A DNA stretch of 9,178 nucleotides from Planctomycetota bacterium (GTDB taxonomy: Bacteria; Planctomycetota; Phycisphaerae; Sedimentisphaerales; Anaerohalosphaeraceae): the NCBI GenBank assembly GCA_003644175.1, contig QNBS01000073.1, positions 1 to 9,178 on the forward strand, given 5' to 3'. The translations under genes were made by a program, and so were the position numbers. Below the pieces are notes generated by a model. The model was given only the letters and a program-made list of their open reading frames with translations, had not been told where the DNA came from and made no database searches. Position 1 is the first letter of the stretch. Each line of letters opens with the position of its first letter. Positions 1-6,796 of the stretch are shown piece after piece.

Positions 1-851
1 CGCTCGCTGCGGATTTTGTGCGATATCCACCAGACGGCCGGGTGATGAAACAGCAGTGTCTCAACGACCGTCTGCAAGAGGTTTACCAGGTAATCGAAAC
101 GGCGAATATGAGCTAATTCATGCGCAAGGATCGTTTCGATCTGCTCCGGCGACAATTCGCAGAGGATGCTTGCGGGTACGAGTATCACGGGTTTTAGCCA
201 GCCGATTGTCATCGGCGACTGAACGACCGCCGACTGCAGCAGCCGCACTGGATGTTTGACGCCAAGACGCCGGGCCAATTCGCTCAACATTGCGACAAAA
301 CGCTCGGGTGCGGTTGAAATACCTATGCATCGCAACCTTTGCACCGCTATCCAGCCGCCAAGGTTCCATACGCTCATCGCAAAGACCCCGACAAACCAGC
401 AAAGAACAATGTGGCCGCTCCACGGCTTAACGGTATCGCTTAATCGACTGTACCACGGAGTCGCAGACGCCGGGACCTTTGCCGGTTCAATGTCGGCTGA
501 GGCCGGCACTGCGGGCTCATCAATCCGCCCGGCCCCCCCGGCGGATGTCGATGAGTCGATCTTCTCAGTTATCGTGCCGTCCATTGCCACGGTGGTCGTT
601 TCAGACGCAATGGTCGGCATGGCGCCGGCGCGTTGTCCGACAAGAACGGCGGTCGCGCAGAACAGCACCGGCAGTACAAACAGCGCGATGCAGCCGCACC
701 AGTAACGCGCCGACGACTTTGTCCTGGGAATCACCGACAGTGCACCAGCCAGCAGCAGCGCCACAAGCACACCCTGCCACAGCGAGCCAAGCAGCGCACA
801 ACCCATACGATAGATTAACTCCGAAGACAGAAGATGCTCAAACCAACTCAT
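1..851 (-). CDS. BlaR1/MecR1-type M56 antirepressor metalloprotease, partial (runs off left edge)
   Basis: At least 283 codons are open from an ATG at 851 to the window edge, so the C-terminus is missing. Hydrophobic segments lie at about residues 15-41, 50-73 and 146-168. Between the second and third is a polar Ser/Thr/Ala/Pro-rich stretch (about 75-140). The zinc-protease motif HELAH falls at residues 244-248, followed by IRRFDY. The conserved 'LLFHHPAVWWIS' helix and the start of the 'R.ER' motif sit at the very edge. In the BlaR1/MecR1 family such proteases sense a signal, often cell-wall damage, and lead to cleavage of the cognate BlaI-type repressor. The ATG overlaps the upstream repressor's stop codon (ATGA), so the two are co-transcribed and probably translationally coupled. 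Whether a periplasmic sensor domain follows cannot be seen. The family call is secure; the signal is unknown. Confidence 0.93.
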   Translation of the reverse strand, partial: MSWFEHLLSSELIYRMGCALLGSLWQGVLVALLLAGALSVIPRTKSSARYWCGCIALFVLPVLFCATAVLVGQRAGAMPTIASETTTVAMDGTITEKIDSSTSAGGAGRIDEPAVPASADIEPAKVPASATPWYSRLSDTVKPWSGHIVLCWFVGVFAMSVWNLGGWIAVQRLRCIGISTAPERFVAMLSELARRLGVKHPVRLLQSAVVQSPMTIGWLKPVILVPASILCELSPEQIETILAHELAHIRRFDYLVNLLQTVVETLLFHHPAVWWISHKIRSE

Positions 852-1237
852 TTTGTTCCCCTTTCAAATTTTCCGATCAGTTTCTTGATCTGGTTGATTT
901 CACTTTCCGAAACCTTCGTCGATTCCAGAGCCCGCAGGACAAGCTTGTCGACGGAACCGCCGAATGCACGCTGCAGCAGGTCGTCGACAAGGCCGGTCTG
1001 GGCATCTTCCTGGCTCATCGCCGGACGGAATATCTGGGGACGGCGCGAATCGTCCTTGACGACAAGACCCTTTTCCGTCATCACCTGGACCATCTTCAGC
1101 GTCGTCGAAAGACCGGTGCTGCGATATGGTTTCAGCGCCTCGTGAATCCGGCTCACCGAACTGGCGCCCTGTGCCCAAAGCACGTTCAAAATCTGTAACT
1201 CCACCTCCGTCGGATGACTCGAAGCTCTACGCGGCAT
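848..1237 (-). CDS. BlaI/MecI/CopY-family winged-helix transcriptional repressor
   Basis: A 129-residue protein of typical BlaI/MecI length. The N-terminal winged helix (about residues 8-75) carries the family pattern: 'PTEVELQILNVLW', then 'STTLKMVQVMTEKGLV' as the recognition region, then a basic wing. The C-terminal half (about 78-125) is the helical dimerisation part. The start is set by AAGGAG at 1246-1251 (minus strand), 8 nt from the ATG. The gene lies directly upstream of the M56 protease and overlaps it, the standard repressor/antirepressor pair. Proteins of this family bind dyads near their own promoter, and candidate dyads lie at 1280-1293 and 1314-1327. No beta-lactamase or penicillin-binding protein is visible in the window, so the regulated target is unknown and may lie beyond the left edge. 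Confidence 0.95.
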   Translation of the reverse strand: MPRRASSHPTEVELQILNVLWAQGASSVSRIHEALKPYRSTGLSTTLKMVQVMTEKGLVVKDDSRRPQIFRPAMSQEDAQTGLVDDLLQRAFGGSVDKLVLRALESTKVSESEINQIKKLIGKFERGTK

Positions 1238-1279
1238 AATGTGTTCTCCTTTAGTATTGGCAGGCCGTTTATTACTATG

Positions 1280-1293
1280 ACGAATATCTTCGT
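1280..1293. promoter_or_regulatory. Candidate repressor operator, dyad copy 1 (ACGAA-N4-TTCGT)
   Basis: A 14-bp inverted repeat with perfect 5-bp arms, ACGAA/TTCGT, and spacer TATC. It starts 43 bp upstream of the repressor ATG, where autoregulatory operators of BlaI-type proteins usually lie. It has the same arms and spacer length as the copy at 1314-1327. It differs from the TACA/TGTA core known for staphylococcal and Bacillus BlaI, so the link to the adjacent repressor is inferred from position. Confidence 0.5.
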
Positions 1294-1298
1294 ATAAT
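1293..1298 (+). promoter_or_regulatory. Possible plus-strand -10 box (TATAAT) at the edge of operator copy 1
   Basis: A perfect TATAAT on the plus strand, sharing one base with dyad copy 1. No good -35 box is seen 16-18 bp upstream (best TATTAC or similar). A transcript from here would begin near 1305 and run into the hairpin at 1352-1394. It could also be chance in an A+T-rich intergenic region. Confidence 0.25.
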
Positions 1299-1313
1299 GT
1301 TACACTAATTTCA

Positions 1314-1327
1314 ACGAAAAAATTCGT
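1314..1327. promoter_or_regulatory. Candidate repressor operator, dyad copy 2 (ACGAA-N4-TTCGT)
   Basis: A second 14-bp inverted repeat with arms ACGAA/TTCGT and spacer AAAA, centred 34 bp from copy 1. A weaker relative, CGAA-N3-TTCG, lies at 1386-1396, but it overlaps the 3' side of the hairpin there and may be incidental. A TTGAAA that could serve as a -35 box for the repressor gene (minus strand, 1309-1314) abuts this dyad. Binding at both copies would therefore cover the likely promoter. Confidence 0.5.
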
Positions 1328-1351
1328 AAAAAAGGAAAATTTTTCAGAAAA

Positions 1352-1394
1352 TCGCCCTCAAGGCCGAAAAACGGGCTTTCTTGGGCGAATTTTT
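1352..1394 (+). terminator. Terminator-like hairpin with T run between divergent genes
   Basis: TCGCCC (1352-1357) pairs with GGGCGA (1383-1388). AAG (1360-1362) pairs with CTT (1380-1382), leaving a 2-nt bulge. An inner CCG-AAAAA-CGG hairpin sits at 1364-1374. Five T residues follow at 1390-1394 on the plus strand. No plus-strand gene lies upstream in this window, so it would end a short transcript starting near 1305 or act in the leader of the downstream ATPase gene. Confidence 0.45.
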
Positions 1395-1557
1395 CGTTCA
1401 TGCGGCAAATGCATAGGAACCACTGTTTGGGCCCGCCATTAGGAGAAAAACCATTGGGCATTGGGCGGATGCTCCAAATTAATGTTTTCCAAGGGAATGC
1501 ACGATATTATTATTGAAATATGACAACCATAGCTTACGATTTACAAGGATAACAAAA

Positions 1558-2733
1558 ATGATAAAAAGGATTCTACATAACCAAATTGTGCAGTCATTAC
1601 AGCGTTTTCCGGCAGCAGGCCTCATAGGCGCCAGGCAGGTAGGCAAAACAACGCTGGCCAAAATGATTGCAGAAGACTGGCCGCAGGAGACTCTGTACCT
1701 CGATCTGGAGCGCCCCGCCGATTACACCGCATTGTCGGAACCCGAACGCTTTTTATCCCGGCATACGAATAAACTGGTGATCATTGATGAGATTCAACAA
1801 CGAGCCGATCTTTTTCCCGTACTGCGCAGCCTGATTGACATGGACAGGCATCCCGGAAGGTTTCTGCTGTTAGGGTCCTCAAGCCCGGATCTGATACGGC
1901 AATCCGGCGAGTCCCTGGCGGGACGGATCGCATATCACGAACTCTCGCCGTTTGTGCTGAGGGAATTATCAAGAGAGCAGATGGATCTATTATGGGTTCG
2001 CGGCGGTTTTCCTGAGAGCGCACTGGCCGAATCCGAAGAAGCCTCCGTCCAATGGCGAGAGGACTTCGCAATGACATACCTGCAAAGAGACCTGTCGGCA
2101 ATAGGGTATGATATTCGAATTCCGGCGATGACGCTGAGGCGTTTTTGGCAGATGCTGGCTCATACGCACGGCCAACTCGCCAATTTGAGCCAACTCGCCG
2201 CGAATCTCGAACTATCGCGGCAGTCGATTCGCAGATATCTTGATATCCTTCGAGAAACCTTCATGATCCGCAGCCTTCAGCCATATCACGCCAATCTCAA
2301 GAAGAGGCTTGTCAAGGCCCCCAAGGTCTATCTTCGGGACAGTGGAATACTGCATACGCTTCTTGGAATAAAAACATTTGAGGACTTACTGGGCCACCCG
2401 ATGCTGGGAATGAGTTGGGAAGGTTTTGGTCTTGAGCAGATACTCGCCACAATGCCCCGGAGTTGGGAAGCGTTCTTCTACAGGACACAGGCAAAAGCCG
2501 AAGTAGACCTGGTATTGCAGCGTCGATTTGGAGAAGCGCCGATTCTTGTTGAATTCAAGCACTCGCAAAGCCCGAAACTGACACGGGGGTTTTGGTCGGC
2601 AAAGGAAGATATCGAACCGCAGGCCTGTTATGTGATCTATCCGGGCAGTATTACTTATCCCTTGGCCGAATCCGTTGAGGCGCTGCCATTGACAGAGATC
2701 ACAAAGCTTTGGGAACAGCAGCCCCGCGATTAA
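1558..2733 (+). CDS. AAA_14 / DUF4143 family ATPase
   Basis: 391 residues from the ATG at 1558, chosen because AAGGA (1545-1549) lies 8 nt upstream and the protein then begins with the usual 'MIKRIL' of this family. An in-frame ATT/ATA-rich extension back to 1513 has no ribosome site. The N-terminal AAA domain (PF13173-like) has Walker A GARQVGKTT at residues 24-32 and Walker B LVIIDE at 73-78. A sensor-like 'LLLGSSS' follows. A winged-helix-like segment sits near residues 215-250 ('LSRQSIRRYLDIL'). The C-terminal DUF4143 part has 'YLRDSGILHTLLG' and then 'AEVDLVL...ILVEFKHS', resembling a PD-(D/E)XK nuclease core. Such ATPases are widespread and often accessory; their cellular role is not established. 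It is lower in G+C than the genes from 3991 on, which may indicate acquisition. No flanking repeats were seen. Confidence 0.92.
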   Translation: MIKRILHNQIVQSLQRFPAAGLIGARQVGKTTLAKMIAEDWPQETLYLDLERPADYTALSEPERFLSRHTNKLVIIDEIQQRADLFPVLRSLIDMDRHPGRFLLLGSSSPDLIRQSGESLAGRIAYHELSPFVLRELSREQMDLLWVRGGFPESALAESEEASVQWREDFAMTYLQRDLSAIGYDIRIPAMTLRRFWQMLAHTHGQLANLSQLAANLELSRQSIRRYLDILRETFMIRSLQPYHANLKKRLVKAPKVYLRDSGILHTLLGIKTFEDLLGHPMLGMSWEGFGLEQILATMPRSWEAFFYRTQAKAEVDLVLQRRFGEAPILVEFKHSQSPKLTRGFWSAKEDIEPQACYVIYPGSITYPLAESVEALPLTEITKLWEQQPRD

Positions 2734-2741
2734 TTGGTTCA

Positions 2742-2906
2742 TCACGGATTTGCGGGGGAACTGAATTTTTTGTAGGCGAGGCCTTTGAATACTGCTACTG
2801 TCTGTTTGTTTTCGTCGGTGATGATGGCCTGGTATGTGGCGACCCTTTTTGCGTCGGCGATTAGTTTTGCCTGGGCCGTCAGGGTTCCGCCGTTGGCTGC
2901 GGTTAG
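2742..2906 (-). pseudogene. C-terminal remnant of a PaaI-type hotdog thioesterase
   Basis: Fifty-four codons ending in TGA read like the last two strands of a PaaI/YbgC-type acyl-CoA thioesterase: 'GGTLTAQAKLIADAKRVATY', then 'ITDENKQTVAVFKGLAYKK'. The N-terminal part that would carry the hotdog helix and active-site region, about 85 residues, is absent. Upstream in this frame the sequence is the out-of-frame 3' end of the Hpt-REC gene, whose stop (2903-2905) overlaps the first codon of the remnant. There is no start codon or ribosome site at the join. The simplest reading is a deletion or rearrangement that removed the 5' part of a thioesterase gene. The family call is from pattern recognition only. 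Confidence 0.6.
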
Positions 2907-3757
2907 CCGACGACGTAATCCTTTTGCACCTTTACGACTTTTAGCAGGCCGAGCTTTGCGATTTCGTCGAGGAGTTTGTCGCCCATGTTTAATTTTACCA
3001 CGTAGGCTTCGCATCCTTCGCGAAAAGCTCCAAAGATGTGTTTTGACTCGCTTTCGGAGGTCGTCATGATGACCTTCACTCCGTCGAGTCCGGCGATACC
3101 ATGTTCGGTTTCATACCGCCGGATGGCTTCGAGTGTGTCATGGCCGTTTAGCCGGGGCATATTGATGTCGAGTGTGATGAAATCATAAGGGCTGTCCTGT
3201 CGGCGCGATTTGATATACATCTCAAGGCCCTGCTGTCCGTCAACGGCAAAAGAACAGTCAAAGTAATCCGAAAGCAGCATCTCAAGTCGTTCTCTGCAGA
3301 CCTTGTCATCGTCCACGATAAGAGCTTTGAGTCTTTGTTTGCCGGCTTGTTCGGCCCGGATCTCCTTGTGGGTGGCAATGTCAATACCTGAAACGTGATT
3401 AATTACCGCTTCGATCCAGTCTTTGGCTTTCAAGACCATGTCGGCCTTGGCGCTTGTGTCCGTTATTTCCTCAAAAAAGGTTTCCGCCTGATGACAGAAG
3501 TTGTGGACATCGGCAAAACCTGTCATGCCGGAATCCCCTTTAATCGAATGCAGCAACCGACGTATCGCCGCCAGATTCTCAGTAATATTTTGTCCGGCTT
3601 CAAGATCCATGGCGGCAGCCTCAAGTTCACACAGCAAAGAGGTGACCGCATCTTTGTAGGTGCCCCACATATCCTCGATCATATTCGAGACGTTTACAGA
3701 TGTCGGATCAGGTAAACGCTCTCCCGTTTTAAGTCCGAAAAAATCTTTCGTTTCCAT
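2903..3757 (-). CDS. Hpt-REC phosphorelay protein (histidine phosphotransfer domain plus response-regulator receiver)
   Basis: 284 residues from the ATG at 3757, favoured because GGAG (minus strand, 3767-3770) lies 9 nt upstream; a TTG five codons earlier has no such site. Residues about 22-120 form a helical Hpt domain with HSIKGDSG, phospho-accepting His at residue 70. A short linker leads to a receiver domain (about 143-275). It has the acidic patch 'IVDDD' (149-151), phospho-acceptor Asp 197 in 'LDINMP', Thr 233 and Lys 255. The residue after Lys 255 is Leu rather than the usual Pro. There is no DNA-binding or enzymatic output domain, so it probably acts as a phosphorelay intermediate or by protein contact. 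No kinase is nearby. The last ten or so residues pass the normal end of a receiver and abut the thioesterase remnant, so the C-terminus may have been altered by that rearrangement. Confidence 0.9.
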   Translation of the reverse strand: METKDFFGLKTGERLPDPTSVNVSNMIEDMWGTYKDAVTSLLCELEAAAMDLEAGQNITENLAAIRRLLHSIKGDSGMTGFADVHNFCHQAETFFEEITDTSAKADMVLKAKDWIEAVINHVSGIDIATHKEIRAEQAGKQRLKALIVDDDKVCRERLEMLLSDYFDCSFAVDGQQGLEMYIKSRRQDSPYDFITLDINMPRLNGHDTLEAIRRYETEHGIAGLDGVKVIMTTSESESKHIFGAFREGCEAYVVKLNMGDKLLDEIAKLGLLKVVKVQKDYVVG

Positions 3758-3858
3758 CGGTACAGGCTCCAAAGAATAGCTTCAGTTTGCAGATATGGTT
3801 GTTTATCGACAATTTAGCCGGGCGGGTGAACAGTTAATTTCTGCGAAATGTACGTGAT

Positions 3859-3887
3859 TTGACAAATTGATGTGGTTTGGGTATTTA
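3859..3887 (+). promoter_or_regulatory. Candidate promoter of the mnmA-psd-pssA-ubiE cluster
   Basis: A perfect -35 box TTGACA (3859-3864) is followed after 17 bp by TATTTA (3882-3887), a weak -10. The -35 box lies inside an 11-bp perfect dyad, ATTTG-A-CAAAT (3857-3867). The same dyad gives a TTGTCA on the minus strand that could serve the divergent Hpt-REC gene. Transcription would start near 3895, leaving a leader of about 95 nt before mnmA. Confidence 0.42.
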
Positions 3888-3922
3888 TATGGGAGCGTGG
3901 AGGTGTTTTATTCGTGTGAATG

Positions 3923-3966
3923 CGAACCGATAAGGCCGGTTCGATGTATTGTTGGGGGCCTTTTTT
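3923..3966 (+). promoter_or_regulatory. Attenuator-like pair of competing hairpins in the mnmA leader
   Basis: Hairpin A: CGAACCG (3923-3929) pairs perfectly with CGGTTCG (3937-3943) around a 7-nt loop. Hairpin B: AAGGCC (3932-3937) pairs with GGCCTT (3957-3962), and the T run continues to 3966, as in an intrinsic terminator. B's left arm lies in A's loop and A's right arm lies in B's loop, so the two cannot form together without a pseudoknot. B has only 6 bp and a 19-nt loop, so its strength is uncertain. No known riboswitch class was recognised. Confidence 0.35.
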
Positions 3967-3990
3967 GATGTTGTGTTTTGAGCTGCCGGA

Positions 3991-5133
3991 ATGACGAGTT
4001 TTGACGAGTACAATTTGAAGCTGATGGAGGCGAGTTTTGAGGCGTGGTCGCCGACGAAAGGCCTCGATCGGCGGGTGGCGGTGCTGATGAGCGGGGGTGT
4101 TGACAGCAGTGTTACGGCTCATCTGCTCGGCGCCGCCGGCTGGGATGTGGTTGGCGTTACGATGAAGATTCCGGTTTCGTGCGATGCGTTTAGCCGGGGC
4201 TGCTGCGGGGTGGATGCGGCGCTTGTGTGTCATGAGATGGGTATCGCGCATTATTTTGTGGATGTGGCCGAGGCGTTTGAGGAGCTGATCATCGAGCGGT
4301 TTCGCGAATCTTATGCGGCGGGCGAAACGCCGAACCCGTGTGTTGACTGCAATACGCTTTTGAAGTTTTCCTTAGTGTGGGATTTGATTGCCGAGTCGTT
4401 TGGGATAAGGCATGTGGCCACCGGACACTACTCGCGTGTCGTGGAAACCGAAGGAGGCCCGCGGCTGGCGCGGGGCAAAGACAGGTCGAAGGATCAGAGC
4501 TATTTTGTTTACGGCATCGCCGCCGAGAGGCTGGGGCGGTTTGTTTTGCCGTTGGGCGAGTATACGAAGGCGCAGGTAAGGGCGATTGCAGAGAAGCTGG
4601 GTCTGAGCGTGGCGCAGAAGCCTGAGAGCATGGAGTTGTGCTTTGCAGGCGAGGCGGATTATCGAAATGCGCTGGATGATGCGCAGTCCAATCGCCCCGG
4701 CGATTTGACGGATATGGCGGGCAAGAGAATCGGCGAGCACAAGGGGATCTCGAATTATACCTTAGGTCAGAGGCGCCGATTGGGCTTTGCCGGCGGCAAG
4801 CCGCTGTATGTGGGGCGTATCGACGCCGGGACGAATACGGTGGCGCTGGGGACGAGGGACCAGGTGAGCCGGCGCGTGATCAGGGCGGGCGATATTAATG
4901 TGCTGATCGCCGAGGAGTTGTGCGAGGGTGCTTTATTGAGCGGCAAGATCCGGTCATACGGCGATCCGAGGCCGTGCAGGGTGGCGGCCGTATCCGAAAG
5001 CGGGATTACCGTCGAGTTCGACGAGCCGCAATTTGCGCCGAGTGCGGGACAAAAGCTTGTGCTTTATGACGACGGCGATTATGTTGTGGCCGGTGGAACT
5101 ATCACAGGCGACCGGCGGGATGAGACGCAATGA
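3991..5133 (+). CDS. mnmA: tRNA-specific 2-thiouridylase MnmA
   Basis: 380 residues. MnmA activates U34 of certain tRNAs with ATP and replaces the 2-oxygen with sulfur from a persulfide relay, in the cytoplasm. The PP-loop SGGVDSS is at residues 34-40. The first catalytic cysteine is C117 in NPCVDCN and the second C217 in SMELCF, about 100 residues apart as in E. coli MnmA (C102, C199). 'TGHYSR' (144-149) and 'KDQSYF' (167-172) are the usual tRNA/ATP-binding segments. The C-terminal beta-barrel has 'LGQRRRLGF'. The N-terminus is about 20 residues longer than usual; no strong ribosome site precedes the ATG at 3991, and a start at 4024 or just before the PP-loop is possible. Extra cysteines at 64, 71, 72 and 80 ('RGCCG') match a common MnmA subgroup. 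The stop overlaps the psd start (ATGA). Confidence 0.96.
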   Translation: MTSFDEYNLKLMEASFEAWSPTKGLDRRVAVLMSGGVDSSVTAHLLGAAGWDVVGVTMKIPVSCDAFSRGCCGVDAALVCHEMGIAHYFVDVAEAFEELIIERFRESYAAGETPNPCVDCNTLLKFSLVWDLIAESFGIRHVATGHYSRVVETEGGPRLARGKDRSKDQSYFVYGIAAERLGRFVLPLGEYTKAQVRAIAEKLGLSVAQKPESMELCFAGEADYRNALDDAQSNRPGDLTDMAGKRIGEHKGISNYTLGQRRRLGFAGGKPLYVGRIDAGTNTVALGTRDQVSRRVIRAGDINVLIAEELCEGALLSGKIRSYGDPRPCRVAAVSESGITVEFDEPQFAPSAGQKLVLYDDGDYVVAGGTITGDRRDETQ

Positions 5134-5813
5134 GAATACCGATAACGAAATATGGTTTGCCGCAGGTGGTCGTGTACCCGGCGATTGTATTGGCGGTGAT
5201 GGTCGGCGCGCCGCTCGTGCTTAAGGGAAGAACGCCGACCTGGGGGGTGGTTGTTATTGAACTGCTGCTGCCGGCGGTATTAGTGTGGATATTGTCGTTT
5301 TTTCGCGATCCGCAGCGGCAGTCGCCCGACGGCGCCGACATTTTGCTGTCGCCGGCCGACGGGGTGGTCAGCGATATCGAGATTGTGGACGAGCAGACGT
5401 TTGTCGGGGGCAAAGCGCTTCGGATCGGAATTTTTTTGAGCATTTTCAACGTGCACATCAACCGGATGCCGTGCGCGGCGCGGGTTGAGAGTGTGACGTA
5501 CAGAAAGGGGCGATTCATAAACGCTATGAATGCCGAGAGCGGACGGGTGAATGAGTCCAACGATATCGGCCTGACGCGGCTGGCCGAGCCGTGCGACAGG
5601 CTGTTGGTGAGACAGATATCGGGGGCGATTGCACGGCGGATCGTGTGCCGGGCGCAGGTTGGGGCGGAATTGGCAAGCGGTGAGAAGTTCGGAATGATAA
5701 AATTCGGTTCAAGAACCGAGTTGTATTTGCCGATTCGAGGTGAAGCGACATGTCGGGTCAAGGTGGGAGACAAAGTCAAGGCGGGCCTGACGGTCCTTGT
5801 GAGGTACGAATGA
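5130..5813 (+). CDS. psd: Phosphatidylserine decarboxylase proenzyme, short archaeal-type
   Basis: 227 residues, the short PSD class. It decarboxylates phosphatidylserine to phosphatidylethanolamine at the inner membrane. Two hydrophobic segments (about 13-31 and 37-58) anchor the N-terminus. The catalytic core has 'LSPADG' with Asp 77, 'FNVHINR' with His 109, and 'NESN' at 141-144. The self-cleavage site is FGS at 192-194, where Ser 194 would become the pyruvoyl group of the small chain; 'RTELYLP' follows as usual. The ATG overlaps the mnmA stop and the TGA overlaps the pssA start, so the three are translationally coupled. It uses the product of the next gene, so the two form the complete route from CDP-diacylglycerol to phosphatidylethanolamine. 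Confidence 0.95.
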   Translation: MRIPITKYGLPQVVVYPAIVLAVMVGAPLVLKGRTPTWGVVVIELLLPAVLVWILSFFRDPQRQSPDGADILLSPADGVVSDIEIVDEQTFVGGKALRIGIFLSIFNVHINRMPCAARVESVTYRKGRFINAMNAESGRVNESNDIGLTRLAEPCDRLLVRQISGAIARRIVCRAQVGAELASGEKFGMIKFGSRTELYLPIRGEATCRVKVGDKVKAGLTVLVRYE

Positions 5814-6766
5814 TGCCCGAGCGGACAGACGATGCAAAAAAAAGAAAGCTGCTGAGGCGGGTGCGTCATCAGCGTCTGAAGTATATCACGATTCTGCCGT
5901 CGCTGATTACGCTGTTAAACGGTATATGCGGATTTGCGGCGATTGTATTCGCCGGCAGGGGCGTCGAGCAGATGACGGTGCGGCAAATCGAAATGCCTTA
6001 TTTCGCATGGTCGGGGTATATGATCTTCTTTGCGATGATCGCGGACATGCTGGACGGGCGTGTGGCGCGGATGAGCCAGACAACTTCGAGCTTCGGGGGG
6101 CAATTAGACAGCCTTTGCGATATGATCAGTTTCGGGGTGGCGCCGGCGTTTTTGATGCTCAAGATCGTAGAGCATAAGCTTGGCGATCTGTTGGGTGAGG
6201 GGTTTGTGGTGGAAGGTTTTGTGTATCGTTTTGTCTGGCTGGCGGCGGCGTCATATATGGCGTGTGCGGCGATTCGTCTGGCGCGGTTCAACGTGGAAAA
6301 TGAGGCCGACGAGACGGCGCACATGAGTTTTGTCGGGCTGCCCACCCCGGCGGCGGCGGGTGTGCCGGCGAGCTTGATTGTGTTCTATGAGGACTTGCTG
6401 CAGACTGCGGGCGCAGATTCGACGTTGTTCAAAGTAGCCGAAGGGGTGATTATTTATTCTCTGCCGTTCGTGGCGATTGGCGTGGCGATTCTGATGATCG
6501 GGCGGATTCGCTATCCGCACCTGGTGAATCTGTATTTGCGCGGGAAAAAGCCGATTAAGCATCTTCAGTGGGCGGTGGTCATTTTCGCGATGATCGTTTT
6601 CTTTTTGCAGACGGCGCTGGTGATTTCGTTCTGCGGTTTTGCACTTGCAGGCTTCGGCAAGTGGTCGCTTAACAGGATTCGCACGCTGCGCAAGTCCGCA
6701 CGAAACGCCGAGCCGCCGGTGTTGACTGTGGCGACAGCAACTGATGCGGGCGATCAGACCCAATAA
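5810..6766 (+). CDS. pssA: CDP-diacylglycerol--serine O-phosphatidyltransferase
   Basis: 318 residues from the ATG at 5810, which overlaps the psd stop; a second ATG follows at 5813 and is equally possible. GAGG at 5801-5804 serves either. It joins serine to CDP-diacylglycerol, releasing CMP and forming phosphatidylserine. The CDP-alcohol phosphotransferase motif DG-x2-AR-x8-G-x3-D-x3-D is exact: D82, G83, A86, R87, G96, D100, D104. The family's 'RLARFN' (156-161) and 'FVGLPTPAAAG' (174-184) are also present, which mark the membrane-embedded (type II) class. Hydrophobic spans lie near 24-49, 66-81, 105-119, 140-155, 212-231 and 252-281. A hydrophilic C-terminal tail of about 35 residues makes it longer than the commonest members. 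Confidence 0.95.
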   Translation: MMPERTDDAKKRKLLRRVRHQRLKYITILPSLITLLNGICGFAAIVFAGRGVEQMTVRQIEMPYFAWSGYMIFFAMIADMLDGRVARMSQTTSSFGGQLDSLCDMISFGVAPAFLMLKIVEHKLGDLLGEGFVVEGFVYRFVWLAAASYMACAAIRLARFNVENEADETAHMSFVGLPTPAAAGVPASLIVFYEDLLQTAGADSTLFKVAEGVIIYSLPFVAIGVAILMIGRIRYPHLVNLYLRGKKPIKHLQWAVVIFAMIVFFLQTALVISFCGFALAGFGKWSLNRIRTLRKSARNAEPPVLTVATATDAGDQTQ

Positions 6767-6796
6767 AGGCCGGCCAATGAAGAGAACAGAAACAAT

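Larger units (their letters stand above)
1238..1557. other. 320-bp divergent intergenic region
   Basis: A+T-rich gap between the minus-strand repressor and the plus-strand ATPase. It holds the repressor's ribosome site, the two dyads, a plus-strand TATAAT and the hairpin. The stretch 1400-1500 shows only a 7-bp tandem ATTGGGC repeat (1453-1466). A weak promoter-like pair, TTTTCC (1485-1490) and TATTAT (1508-1513) with 17-bp spacing, could drive the ATPase. I see no RNA gene or coding region of convincing length here. Confidence 0.6.

Noticed and set aside
479..1198. 239-codon plus-strand open frame opposite the BlaI/M56 pair
   Set aside because: The minus strand encodes both HELAH and a full BlaI protein; the plus-strand translation is low-complexity and unrecognisable.
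1238..2745. ATPase region as an insertion sequence or integrated element
   Set aside because: I found no terminal inverted repeats, target duplications, transposase or integrase.
2742..3014. 90-codon minus-strand frame as an intact gene
   Set aside because: Only the last 54 codons look like protein; the first 36 are the Hpt-REC coding sequence in the wrong frame and read as Arg/Lys-rich nonsense.
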